A stretch of DNA of 46,187 bases from a virus, in IMG/VR virus record IMGVR_UViG_3300034106_003513, positions 1-46,187 of that record; one strand, written 5' to 3'. Positions 22,188-29,004 of this stretch are shown here, in pieces. Below the pieces are notes generated by a model. That model saw only the letters and a list, made by a program, of their open reading frames with translations. It made no database searches and was not told the origin of the DNA. The translations under genes were made by a program, and so were the position numbers. Each line of letters opens with the position of its first letter. Positions within the stretch are counted from its first letter, which is position 1.

Positions 22188-24478
22188 CCGACTACCCCGA
22201 CGACCCCATCTCCCTCCTGTTCCAACTCGGCCTCGGCCCGTGGGTCACGCCGCTCCGTGGCAAGATCCCCACCCTCGACGCATGGAGCACGCGCGAGCCG
22301 GTGGACGAGGCGACCGTGCGCGGCTGGGTCGCGTCCGGTCTAAATCTTGGACTGCGCACCGGGGCGCGCTCGCAAGTCATCGTCATCGACGACGACCGGG
22401 GGCGGCATGGTCTCGACGAGTTCGACGCGCCGCCGACCGGCCTCATCGCACGCTCACCCACGGGCTCGACCCACTACTACTACCGCTGCCCCGCCGTCCC
22501 TCCCCGCAACTCAGCCTCGCACCTTGCGCCCAAGGTGGACGTGCGCGGCGAGGGTGGGCAAGTGGTCGTCCCGCCGAGCATCCACCCCACGGAGCGCGAG
22601 GAATACCGCTGGGCCGCGCTGGGCGAGCCGGGTCCGTTCCCCGCCGACCTGTTCCGCGTCGTGACCGTGGACATGACGCCGCCGCCCGCCTCAACCGGGC
22701 AAGGCTACGCCGAGACCGCGCTCAGGCGCGAGGTCGAGCGGGTCGAGCAAGCGCCTCAGGGGCAAGGCAACGACACGCTGGTCAAGGCCGCGTTCAACCT
22801 CGGGCAGCTTGTCGCCGGGGGCGTGCTGAGCCGCGAGGTGGTCGAGGAATCGCTGATGGCGGCTGCCACGCTCAACGGGCGCAGGCCGGAGAAAGAGGCG
22901 CGAGCCACGATCCAGAGCGGCCTGCGCGGCGGCTCAGCAAAGCCCCGAGGCGTGCCCGAGCGTCACCCTGCGGTGACCACATCGGCCCCCGAGCGAGCCC
23001 GCAAGAAGCGCGAGATCCTTGTCCCCGGCTCGCATGTGCTGGAGGGCGGCGAATACGTGGAGCAGGGCAACGACCGCTTCTCGTCTCAAGTGCTCGAACA
23101 CCTTCCGCCCGACGCCATCTACCGCCGCGCCGGGACCATCGGCGAGATCCAAGACGGCCAGTTCTCCGAGGTCAAGCCGCACCGGATGCGCTCGATCATC
23201 GACGCCGGTGTTAAGCTGGTAAGTTGCAAGGCAGATGACACCAAGGACGGCACCAATTACGAGACCGCCTTCCGTGTCTGCTCTCGTGACGCCGCCGACC
23301 TGGTGCTCGGCTACGCCGCCGTGCGCGGGTCCATCCGAGACCTGAAGCACATCGCCTCGCATCCGGTCTACGTCGGCTCCGACTTCCAGCTCGCCAAGCC
23401 CGGCTGGAACGAGGCCAGCGGCGTCTACCTCACGAGCACTCTCGACGTGGCCCCGCTGGAGCTGGACTACGCCAAGGCGGTGCTCGAAGACCTGGTCTGC
23501 GACTTCCCCTTCCAAGCCGACGCCGACCGCGAGAACTACTTCGGCCTTTTGCTAACCCCTTTGCTACGTCCCGCGATCAACGAGCCCGTACCAATGCACC
23601 TCATCGGCTCGCCGATCGAGCGCAGTGGTAAGACCAAGCTCGCCGAGATCGTCCTCGGCTGCATCATCGCCGGTCGGCGCACGCCCGCCATGCAGCTAGG
23701 GGACCGGGAAGAGGAGCGCGAGAAGCGCATCATGGCCGTGCTCATGCGGGGCCAGACCATCCTGCATCTCGACAACCTCTCGGACTTCCTCGACTCAGCC
23801 TCGCTGGCATCCCTGCTCACCTCCAGCGAGTACCAAGGCCGCATCCTCGGGGCCTCAGCCGCGCCCACGCTCACCAACGGGCTCACCGTGGTTGGGACGG
23901 GTAACAACGTCCACGCGACGGGGGAGATCAGCAAGCGCATCGTCCCGGTGCGTCTCCTGCCCAATACGGACGCGCCTGAGAGCCGTACGGACTTCCGGCA
24001 CCCCGACTTGCTCTCTTACTGCCTCGACGCAAGGGAGCGCGTCCTAGGCGCTCTGGTGGGGCTCGTAGAGAACTGGCGGGCAGCCGGTCGTCCCCTGCAC
24101 CGTGGCGGCTTCGGCGGCTTCGAGCGCTGGACAGCCGTGGTCGGTGGCATCCTCGGCGCGGCGGGCTACACGAACTGGCTCACGTCGATGGCCGAGTGGC
24201 GCTCCAGCGCGGACGACTCGACGCAGGAGCACGCGGCGCTAGTACGCTCCTGGCACGAGCGCTACGCCTGTGAGGCGGTGTCGGGCGGGGACCTTTTTGA
24301 GCTTGCCATGGCTCTGGAGCTTTACGGCTGGCTCGGCGAGAAGCGCTCCGACCGAGGCCAGCGCACGTCCTTCGGGCGCCGCGTCCTCTCGGCCATCGCC
24401 GGGCGCATCATCTGCGGCTACCGGGTCGAGTCTGAAGGCGTAGGCGGGGCGCGGCGCATGAGGTTGACGCATCCGTGA
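22184..24478 (+). CDS. Primase-polymerase (PrimPol) fused to D5-like ATPase/helicase
   Basis: A 764-residue fusion. Residues about 1-165 are a bifunctional primase-polymerase domain: VIVIDDD with D69-D71, STHYYYR with H97, and VDVRGEGGQVVVPPSIHP with D119. Residues about 430-640 are an ATPase with a P-loop (GSPIERSGKT, 475-484) and Walker B (TILHLDN, D530). The P-loop has Pro where Gly usually begins the Walker A motif; GKT is intact. Such PrimPol-helicase proteins make primers and unwind DNA at phage and plasmid origins. No phage polymerase was found, so elongation probably uses the host enzyme. Confidence 0.9.
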   Translation: MTDYPDDPISLLFQLGLGPWVTPLRGKIPTLDAWSTREPVDEATVRGWVASGLNLGLRTGARSQVIVIDDDRGRHGLDEFDAPPTGLIARSPTGSTHYYYRCPAVPPRNSASHLAPKVDVRGEGGQVVVPPSIHPTEREEYRWAALGEPGPFPADLFRVVTVDMTPPPASTGQGYAETALRREVERVEQAPQGQGNDTLVKAAFNLGQLVAGGVLSREVVEESLMAAATLNGRRPEKEARATIQSGLRGGSAKPRGVPERHPAVTTSAPERARKKREILVPGSHVLEGGEYVEQGNDRFSSQVLEHLPPDAIYRRAGTIGEIQDGQFSEVKPHRMRSIIDAGVKLVSCKADDTKDGTNYETAFRVCSRDAADLVLGYAAVRGSIRDLKHIASHPVYVGSDFQLAKPGWNEASGVYLTSTLDVAPLELDYAKAVLEDLVCDFPFQADADRENYFGLLLTPLLRPAINEPVPMHLIGSPIERSGKTKLAEIVLGCIIAGRRTPAMQLGDREEEREKRIMAVLMRGQTILHLDNLSDFLDSASLASLLTSSEYQGRILGASAAPTLTNGLTVVGTGNNVHATGEISKRIVPVRLLPNTDAPESRTDFRHPDLLSYCLDARERVLGALVGLVENWRAAGRPLHRGGFGGFERWTAVVGGILGAAGYTNWLTSMAEWRSSADDSTQEHAALVRSWHERYACEAVSGGDLFELAMALELYGWLGEKRSDRGQRTSFGRRVLSAIAGRIICGYRVESEGVGGARRMRLTHP

Positions 24479-24702
24479 GCGCGGTGCGGTGTCCGCTTTG
24501 CCCCCGGTCCATGCCGCTCGCGGACTACCGCCAGCACTGGGACCGCTTCCACGCCGTCAACCTCGTCACCGGCGAGCGGCCCCAGTACCAGCCTCCCAAG
24601 ACTGCGGCCCGTGCGCCCGCTCCCGGTACGGACTGGATCGGGTACGGAGCAAGTTTTCGCACGTCCTCTGCTCCGCTGTTCCGAAGAACCGATCCAGCTT
24701 GA
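24475..24702 (+). CDS. Small C2H2-type zinc-finger protein
   Basis: A 75-residue protein with a GTG start overlapping the primase stop as GTGA. Residues 6-26 form a C2H2-like finger: C6, C9, H21 and H26 in CPLCPRSMPLADYRQHW and DRFH. The remainder is proline-rich and unstructured (ERPQYQPPKTAARAPAP). It is the last gene of the rightward operon. Its 3' half lies antisense to the HTH-like gene at 24566-24847. Confidence 0.65.
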   Translation: MSAVRCPLCPRSMPLADYRQHWDRFHAVNLVTGERPQYQPPKTAARAPAPGTDWIGYGASFRTSSAPLFRRTDPA

Positions 24703-24847
24703 TGGCGCTCCCCAAGCCCGTGCCGTAACCGGCGCAGATGCGGTCCATGACCGCGATGGACACGCCAGCGCGGCGACCGGCCTCGATGCGGGACAGTGAG
24801 AGGCGCGACAGCTCGGCCTTGACGTGAACAGCTAGCGGGTCGTGCAT
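24566..24847 (-). CDS. Helix-turn-helix-like protein ending the second accessory block
   Basis: A 93-residue frame whose first 57 residues look like an Xre-type HTH domain (HVKAELSRLSLSRIEAGRRA, then GVSIAVMDRICAGYGTGLGS, then AIKLDRFFG). The ATG at 24847 is the only start available in frame, and its ribosome site is weak. The C-terminal 35-40 residues overlap antisense with the zinc-finger gene. It may be a second regulator or a remnant of one. It would be the last gene transcribed from the 28.6 kb region. Confidence 0.55.
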   Translation of the reverse strand: MHDPLAVHVKAELSRLSLSRIEAGRRAGVSIAVMDRICAGYGTGLGSAIKLDRFFGTAEQRTCENLLRTRSSPYRERAHGPQSWEAGTGAARR

Positions 24848-24952
24848 GTGTGGGTTGCCAGCAGCGCGCGTTACGTCCCTGCGCTGGCGACAGGGTTGAG
24901 ACGATCCACCACGGGCGGCACACGCGCCTCACCGACAGACTCGTGGTGCTCC

Positions 24953-25033
24953 TCATGAGAGCAGATAGATGAACAGCAGGAAGAGGGCAGACACGATGAG
25001 CGTGTCGCGGTCCTCGCGGTCGAGTTTGGGCAT
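24953..25033 (-). CDS. 26-residue membrane peptide
   Basis: A 26-residue frame from ATG 25033 to TGA 24953. A strong ribosome site (GGGAGG) lies eight bases upstream, and the ATG shares a base with the upstream stop (TGATG). The peptide is a charged start followed by a hydrophobic helix (TLIVSALFLLFIYLLS), long enough to span a membrane. Small phage peptides like this can act as holins, inhibitors or exclusion factors; no function can be assigned. Confidence 0.5.
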   Translation of the reverse strand: MPKLDREDRDTLIVSALFLLFIYLLS

Positions 25034-25278
25034 CAGCGCGCCTCCCGTAGCTTGCGGCGCGCGTCACGTCGAACAGCTTCGCGTAGGTCGCGCCACACCC
25101 AGCGCTCGAACAGAATGTCCGTGCCGCCGGTCAAGCTCACGGACGCGCACGGGCTGTAACGCGGGTACTTCCCGTTCGGCTTGGTCGCCCACCAGATGCG
25201 CCCATCGGCCACCCGGAACGCAAGCAGGCTAGCGGCGTACTCGGCGCGGTCGTAGGGCGCGCGGCGTGTGGTAGTCAC
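25033..25278 (-). CDS. Hypothetical protein
   Basis: An 81-residue protein from GTG 25278 (GTGA overlap). It has a compact central part rich in Trp and Tyr (VADGRIWWATKPNGKYPRYS) and a basic C-terminal helix (LREAVRRDARRKLREAR). No recognised family. The basic tail could bind nucleic acid. Confidence 0.65.
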   Translation of the reverse strand: MTTTRRAPYDRAEYAASLLAFRVADGRIWWATKPNGKYPRYSPCASVSLTGGTDILFERWVWRDLREAVRRDARRKLREAR

Positions 25279-25484
25279 TGCCTCGCCTCCCAAGCTTCGC
25301 GCAGCCTCGCGGCGTCGCTGTTGCAGCTTGCAAGCTCGACAGCCGTGCGGCGCACCATCCGATGCGCACCAGCGCCTCCGATGAGCGCGACCGCTAGTAC
25401 CGCGCGACCGTGCTCGACCTCGGCCTCAAGCGCCTTCGCCTCGGCGGCGATGACGGCGCACCTTAGAGCCTCTAGAGCGCTCAT
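25275..25484 (-). CDS. Small helical hypothetical protein
   Basis: A 69-residue, alanine-rich helical protein (MSALEALRCAVIAAEAKALE, RMVRRTAVELASCNSDAARL). ATG 25484 overlaps the upstream stop as ATGA. A weakly hydrophobic segment (RAVLAVALIGGAGA) might associate with membrane. Function unknown. Confidence 0.65.
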   Translation of the reverse strand: MSALEALRCAVIAAEAKALEAEVEHGRAVLAVALIGGAGAHRMVRRTAVELASCNSDAARLREAWEARQ

Positions 25485-25774
25485 TTGCACACGATCCTTT
25501 CGACCTCGCGCATGTCAGTGAACTCGTCCGCGAGCAGCGCCGCTCGCTCCAGCACGCGCGCTAGTATCCCGGCGCGGTGCATGTCCAGAAAGCTAGCCAC
25601 GTGGCGCGATGGGTAGTCGTTGTCCCCAGGCGTCGCGTAGAGGCCCCAGTATCCCTCCAGCTCGCGCTCGACGTAGTACGCGGGCGCTGTGGTGTCGCCG
25701 TGGTGCAGGCACAGCCCAGGGCGAGCCAGTGAGGCGGCGTGGCAGCCGCAGGTGGTGTCGTAGGGGTCGGTCAT
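25481..25774 (-). CDS. Hypothetical protein with N-terminal Cys/His cluster
   Basis: A 97-residue protein from ATG 25774 (ATGA overlap). The N-terminus has a Cys/His cluster (TTCGCHAASLARPGLCLHHG) that could bind zinc. The rest is a small alpha/beta part (YYVERELEGYWGLYATPGDN, DYPSRHVASFLDMHRAGILA). I do not recognise the family. Confidence 0.65.
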   Translation of the reverse strand: MTDPYDTTCGCHAASLARPGLCLHHGDTTAPAYYVERELEGYWGLYATPGDNDYPSRHVASFLDMHRAGILARVLERAALLADEFTDMREVERIVCK

Positions 25775-25995
25775 GGTTGGACCTCGCCGCGTGCGCGCTC
25801 CAGTGCAGCGCGAGCTAGGTCGATGCCCATGATGCCGCACGACTCGCCGGGACAAGTCGCATCGTGAGACTCCACGATCATGCGCAGGGCTGAGTACAGC
25901 GCAGGCCCCGCGAACACGAGGTTCAGCATCTCCGGCGTCACCTCGCGCCCGTTCACCTCCAAGCGCGGCGGGGTGGGGAATTGCGGCGTAGTCAT
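25771..25995 (-). CDS. Small hypothetical protein
   Basis: A 74-residue protein from ATG 25995 (ATGA overlaps on both sides). It has a proline-rich start (TTPQFPTPPRLEVNGREVTP) and a helical body (YSALRMIVESHDATCPGESC). No function recognised. Confidence 0.65.
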   Translation of the reverse strand: MTTPQFPTPPRLEVNGREVTPEMLNLVFAGPALYSALRMIVESHDATCPGESCGIMGIDLARAALERARGEVQP

Positions 25996-26222
25996 TGGCG
26001 CACCTCGTTCGGCTCGCGGTCGAATCGTTTCGTTATGCGCCCCCACGAATCCTTCGGGCGCGTAACGGCGACGGCCACAGGCCCCTCGTCCACGCACAGG
26101 TCGTAGAAGCGCTCCACTGCGGTTTCGGCATCGTCCGCGAACACGCGAGTATCCCAGCGCTCGCCGCACTCTTCGGCCGTCACGATCCACGCCAAGCGCG
26201 GGCGGTATCGAGAATTGCTCAC
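25992..26222 (-). CDS. Small hypothetical protein
   Basis: A 76-residue protein from GTG 26222 (GTGA overlap). It has a mixed alpha/beta pattern with aromatic residues (RPRLAWIVTAEECGERWDTR, DDAETAVERFYDLCVDEGPV). No function recognised. Confidence 0.65.
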   Translation of the reverse strand: MSNSRYRPRLAWIVTAEECGERWDTRVFADDAETAVERFYDLCVDEGPVAVAVTRPKDSWGRITKRFDREPNEVRQ

Positions 26223-26419
26223 GGCCTCACCTCGCTCCCACCATGCCCCAGCGCGCTCAGCCCAAACTCCCGCAAGCAGTCCGCGAGGAGCCCGGTCTCG
26301 TCCCGCTCCAGGTCGCGCACAAGCACCCTTGAGCCATCGCTCCAGTACGCGCGCCCGTGCTCGTCGCGGAACAGGTCGGGCGAGCCGTTGCCGGTGCGCA
26401 CCTGAGTTAGCGCGCTCAC
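26219..26419 (-). CDS. Small hypothetical protein
   Basis: A 66-residue protein from GTG 26419 (GTGA overlap). Its first half looks like a small beta domain (LFRDEHGRAYWSDGSRVLVR), the second half is a helix (DETGLLADCLREFGLSALGH). No function recognised. Confidence 0.65.
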   Translation of the reverse strand: MSALTQVRTGNGSPDLFRDEHGRAYWSDGSRVLVRDLERDETGLLADCLREFGLSALGHGGSEVRP

Positions 26420-26742
26420 TTGCTCACCGCCTCTCCGGCGTAACGGTACGCACCGTCGATGCCGCTGGCACTCTTGCGCGTCCCCATGATCGGCACGAAC
26501 ACGTAGCTACCATCGTGCGCTTGCCCGCCGATCCAGTCGCCACGCCAGCCCGTGTAGCCTTGCTCGCGCTGCACCTTGGCATCGAAGCGCGCTAGTGCGA
26601 CCGCGCACGCCTCCCAAGCGGCTTGCTCGCCGGAATACTCGTCCGCGTACGGAACCAAGTAGTTGAACGCATCGCACCGCACGCGCCAACGTGCGCCCGT
26701 GGTGTTGCCCGGCGGTACGTAGCGAACCGAAATTGCTTGCAT
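26416..26742 (-). CDS. Hypothetical protein
   Basis: A 108-residue protein from ATG 26742, chosen because the leader GACTGGAGACGACAC precedes it; the frame is open further upstream to GTG 26844. It is alpha/beta and rich in Tyr and Trp (DAFNYLVPYADEYSGEQAAW, GYTGWRGDWIGGQAHDGSYV). No family recognised. Confidence 0.65.
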   Translation of the reverse strand: MQAISVRYVPPGNTTGARWRVRCDAFNYLVPYADEYSGEQAAWEACAVALARFDAKVQREQGYTGWRGDWIGGQAHDGSYVFVPIMGTRKSASGIDGAYRYAGEAVSK

Positions 26743-26869
26743 GTGTCGTCTCCAGTCTCGTCGTTTCAGTGTCCCCCAGCGCACGCGCGCTAGTAGGGGC
26801 GGCTTCCCGCTACGCGCACAGGGGCGCGTTTCGACCCTTGCCACGGGGTCTCTTCAATGGCGGGGGCGG

Positions 26870-27199
26870 TTACAGGCGCACCGTGCGCGCGTTCAATCGA
26901 GCGCGGCCGACACGTCCGATTTCGTAAAGCTCGGGCTGCTCACTCATCGCGCCCGCTCCGACCCATAGCGCGCGCTTGCGAAGCGTGTCCGTGTCGCACG
27001 TGTCGAGATCGTCCCAAGCGCCATACTCGCGCAACGTGCGGCGCAATTCGGCATCGTCGGCGATCCACTTCACGCGATCGACCCAGTAGCTAACGTGCTC
27101 GTCAACAGGGCCGCTACGCGCGCAGTCCGCAATTGCGTCGATCGGTGCGCGGAACAGTTCGCGCCCGCTAGTACCGTCCAAGTAGCTGTAGTGCTTCAC
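26870..27199 (-). CDS. Hypothetical protein
   Basis: A 109-residue protein from GTG 27199, preceded by GAGACTGGAGACGAGAC. It is mainly helical and acidic (LFRAPIDAIADCARSGPVDE, RVKWIADDAELRRTLREYGA, TDTLRKRALWVGAGAMSEQP). The N-terminal part (KHYSYLDG) looks beta. Function unknown. A stand-alone gene not overlapping its downstream neighbour. Confidence 0.65.
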   Translation of the reverse strand: MKHYSYLDGTSGRELFRAPIDAIADCARSGPVDEHVSYWVDRVKWIADDAELRRTLREYGAWDDLDTCDTDTLRKRALWVGAGAMSEQPELYEIGRVGRARLNARTVRL

Positions 27200-27214
27200 G
27201 TCTCGTCTCCAGTC

Positions 27215-27310
27215 TCATTCCACGCGGTCCGCGCCGCGCACGCTTGCCCCGTACCCTAGGGCGTGCGCCATCGAACAGGCGCGGGCCAGCGCGACGTGCG
27301 CTAGTGCCAC
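27215..27310 (-). CDS. Possible 31-residue small protein
   Basis: A short open frame from GTG 27310 to TGA 27215 that ends 15 bases before the next gene and partly overlaps its leader. It is alanine-rich and could form a helix (VALAHVALARACSMAHALGY). No clear ribosome site precedes it, so it is only a candidate; it could instead be part of a regulatory leader. Confidence 0.3.
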   Translation of the reverse strand: MALAHVALARACSMAHALGYGASVRGADRVE

Positions 27311-27340
27311 GGGCTTGTGCGCGCCCGTGTTGCGCGGAGG

Positions 27341-27565
27341 CTAGGTGCGGGCCGCGCGCTTGAGCACGTCAGCCTCAGCGAACGCGCCGTGGGTGAACGT
27401 GAATTGACCCACGATCGGATCGAGCTTGATCACCTTCGCCTTGCGGTACGCAGCAAGCGCGCGGAGCGCTTCGGGGCGAGTCAGTTGCGCCGTCTCACAC
27501 GCGAACGCGAGGAAGCTCTCTTCGGCGTTCACGATGCGCTGCGCTACGTCACGGGTTCCGCTCAA
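27341..27565 (-). CDS. Small phage protein with TTG start
   Basis: A 74-residue protein. TTG 27565 overlaps the upstream stop as TTGA; no ATG or GTG fits as well. The stretch FACETAQLTRPEALRALAAY, then RKAKVIKLDPIVGQFTFTHG and AFAEADVLKRA, resembles a small conserved phage family with the pattern KVIKLDxxxGQFxxxHGAFxEADVLxRA, function unknown. It may be a compact helical and beta domain. Confidence 0.65.
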   Translation of the reverse strand: MSGTRDVAQRIVNAEESFLAFACETAQLTRPEALRALAAYRKAKVIKLDPIVGQFTFTHGAFAEADVLKRAART

Positions 27566-27918
27566 GACGCAACCTCCCCACGCGCGCGGGCGAGGGCGGA
27601 ACGGGCCGCTTCCATGCGCGGAAACATTCCATGCCCGCGCCGTAGTAAGCGGATGTAGTCGAGCACGCCCTCGTCGGACTGCTCGGATAGGTCGCGGACC
27701 GACTGCTCTAGATCCGCCAGCGCCGCGTACAAGTCGGGCGCGGCGGCGATCAGGCGGGCGTTGGCTTCTTGCTCGTGCTTGTACCCGTAGACCGCTGCGA
27801 TGAGCGCATCGGTCCGCCCGCGCGGCCAATCGGGGTGCGCAATCTTGAGGCACCCGGCCGGAGCGCCAATGTCCGGGCGCACGCCCCACGGCCCGCGCGT
27901 GAATTGCGGCCCGCTCAC
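27562..27918 (-). CDS. Phage accessory protein with NARLIAAAPDLYAAL motif
   Basis: A 118-residue protein from GTG 27918 (GTGA overlap). It follows a very common phage layout: TRGPWGVRP near the N-terminus, a short beta part, then EANARLIAAAPDLYAALADL, often labelled Ea22-like. The last third is helical and basic (FPRMEAARSALARARGE). Function not known. It is a relative in style, though not necessarily in descent, of the gene at 15721-16056. Confidence 0.7.
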   Translation of the reverse strand: MSGPQFTRGPWGVRPDIGAPAGCLKIAHPDWPRGRTDALIAAVYGYKHEQEANARLIAAAPDLYAALADLEQSVRDLSEQSDEGVLDYIRLLRRGHGMFPRMEAARSALARARGEVAS

Positions 27919-28172
27919 GACCGCACCGCCTCTCCACCCGCGAACGTGTCCAAGTCAAGCGCGCGGAACTCGGCGAGCGTGCCGCACCATGCGGACCTGC
28001 GGGGCGCGTCGGCTAGCTCGGCCGCAATCTCGTCGGCCGTCCCGTTCCAAAGTGAGCGCGACGTGCGGCGCAGGTAGTGCTTAGCGCGCTCGCACCCGCC
28101 TATGTCTTTGCGCTGCGAATCAGTGCAGGGCCACTCCTCGCCGCAGCCAGCGCAGGTCTCTCGCGTGTCCAT
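27915..28172 (-). CDS. Cysteine-rich small protein, possible zinc binding
   Basis: An 85-residue protein from ATG 28172, preceded by CAACTTGGAGACGAGACG. Cysteines at residues 7, 10, 16 and 26 (TCAGCGEEWPC, GGCERAKHY) could bind zinc. The rest is helical and acidic (WNGTADEIAAELADAPRRSA). No recognised family. Confidence 0.65.
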   Translation of the reverse strand: MDTRETCAGCGEEWPCTDSQRKDIGGCERAKHYLRRTSRSLWNGTADEIAAELADAPRRSAWCGTLAEFRALDLDTFAGGEAVRS

Positions 28173-28293
28173 CGTCTCGTCTCCAAGTTGCGCCCCCAGT
28201 CGAGGGAGCTGGTCATGTGTGCGCGTAGCGACCGCGCGTAGCTCGTCAGTGCGGTAGCGAGCCGCATACGGCGCGGACGTGCGCCGTTTCGCT

Positions 28294-28614
28294 TTAGCGC
28301 CAGTACGTGCCAACGTACATCTCGCGCCCAATGCGACGGCGCGCGGCGTCGGATAGGTCCGCAAGCTCCGCGCGCAGGTCCGCGCCCGTTTCGTATTCGC
28401 GGAACCATTCGTACGGGTCCACGTAAACCATCGTCCCCCCGTCGTTCACGCGCACTTCGCCGTCGTTCATGGCCTGCTCAAGTTCCTGCTCGTCGGCGAT
28501 ATCGTCCGCGCGCGTACCGTGGCGCTCGTCCCACTCGGAAAGCGCTTCCTCCAACGAGGCGCGCACAGCGAGGAACATCGGGCCGAATTGGTTGCCGAAC
28601 AGGTAGCGTTTCAC
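28294..28614 (-). CDS. Hypothetical protein, first gene of the second accessory block
   Basis: A 106-residue, acidic protein from GTG 28614 after GGAGACTGAGAC. It reads YLFGNQFGPMFLAVRASLEE, then ALSEWDERHGTRADDIADEQ and VRVNDGGTMVYVDPYEWFRE, an alpha/beta pattern I associate with small phage accessory proteins but cannot name. It is the first gene leftward from the 28.6-29.0 kb regulatory gap. Confidence 0.65.
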   Translation of the reverse strand: MKRYLFGNQFGPMFLAVRASLEEALSEWDERHGTRADDIADEQELEQAMNDGEVRVNDGGTMVYVDPYEWFREYETGADLRAELADLSDAARRRIGREMYVGTYWR

Positions 28615-28747
28615 GTCTCAGTCTCCGTTGCGCCCCTTGCGAGGCTAGGTCCATCGCGCGCCGCACCATGCTGCGCACGCCCCCATTCTATCGACCCGAT
28701 TGCCTAGGTTTCCACACCTTCCACACTTTCATAAGTTTCTGTTCTGT

Positions 28748-28813
28748 AAAGTAGCGGCCCTAACCCCATACCACGAGCAGACTTACGCCATTTCCGCTAC
28801 TTTCGCTACTTTC
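28748..28813. promoter_or_regulatory. Operator-like GTAGC/GCTAC half-site cluster
   Basis: AAAGTAGCGG at 28748-28757 is the exact reverse complement of CCGCTACTTT at 28794-28803, followed directly by CGCTACTTTC at 28804-28813; another GCTAC is at 28821-28825. The layout (one GTAGC, about 40 bases, then tandem GCTAC half-sites nine bases apart) mirrors that at 17795-17848. A shared regulator is likely but untested. Confidence 0.55.
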
Positions 28814-28923
28814 TCCGGGCGCTACGCTATACGGGCGCTCCCCCTCTCCACACCTATACGTGTGTAGTAATGTTCATAACCTTCATGTGTATACGTAAAT
28901 GCCTATGGCGCAAGGGGTTACGC

Positions 28924-28951
28924 TCGACACTTTACCGTCCCAAAACATACT
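28924..28951 (+). promoter_or_regulatory. Candidate sigma70-type promoter for the late block
   Basis: TCGACA (28924-28929; five of six match to TTGACA) and CATACT (28946-28951; four of six match to TATAAT) are separated by 16 bases. The start of the candidate small terminase gene is 54 bases beyond. The match is by eye and the host's promoter preference is unknown. Confidence 0.4.
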
Positions 28952-29004
28952 AACCTTCGCCAAGGTAGCGACGCACCATGCACCAGCGAAACCTTAGCGC
29001 ATAG

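Larger units (their letters stand above)
28615..29004. promoter_or_regulatory. Divergent intergenic region, likely early regulatory or origin region
   Basis: This 390-base gap is the only stretch over 300 bases without a gene. It is visibly more A/T-rich than the genome and lies between the leftward accessory operon and the rightward late block. It holds operator-like half-sites (28748-28813), a promoter candidate (28924-28951), three TATACG copies near 28827, 28856 and 28891, and CACAC...GTGTG inverted sequences around 28850-28864. A role as promoter region or replication origin is inferred. Confidence 0.6.

Noticed and set aside
24525-24956. Alternative minus-strand frame starting at ATG 24956 (ATGA after the 26-residue peptide)
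   Set aside because: The start is attractive, but the product is a Trp/Arg/Pro/Ser-rich shadow; the HTH-like frame at 24566-24847 has a recognisable domain.
28173-28293. Possible small gene in the 121-base gap before 28172
   Set aside because: The only start (ATG near 28213) reads a short shadow frame with no ribosome site or coupling. The gap holds the repeated leader and nothing else I can support.
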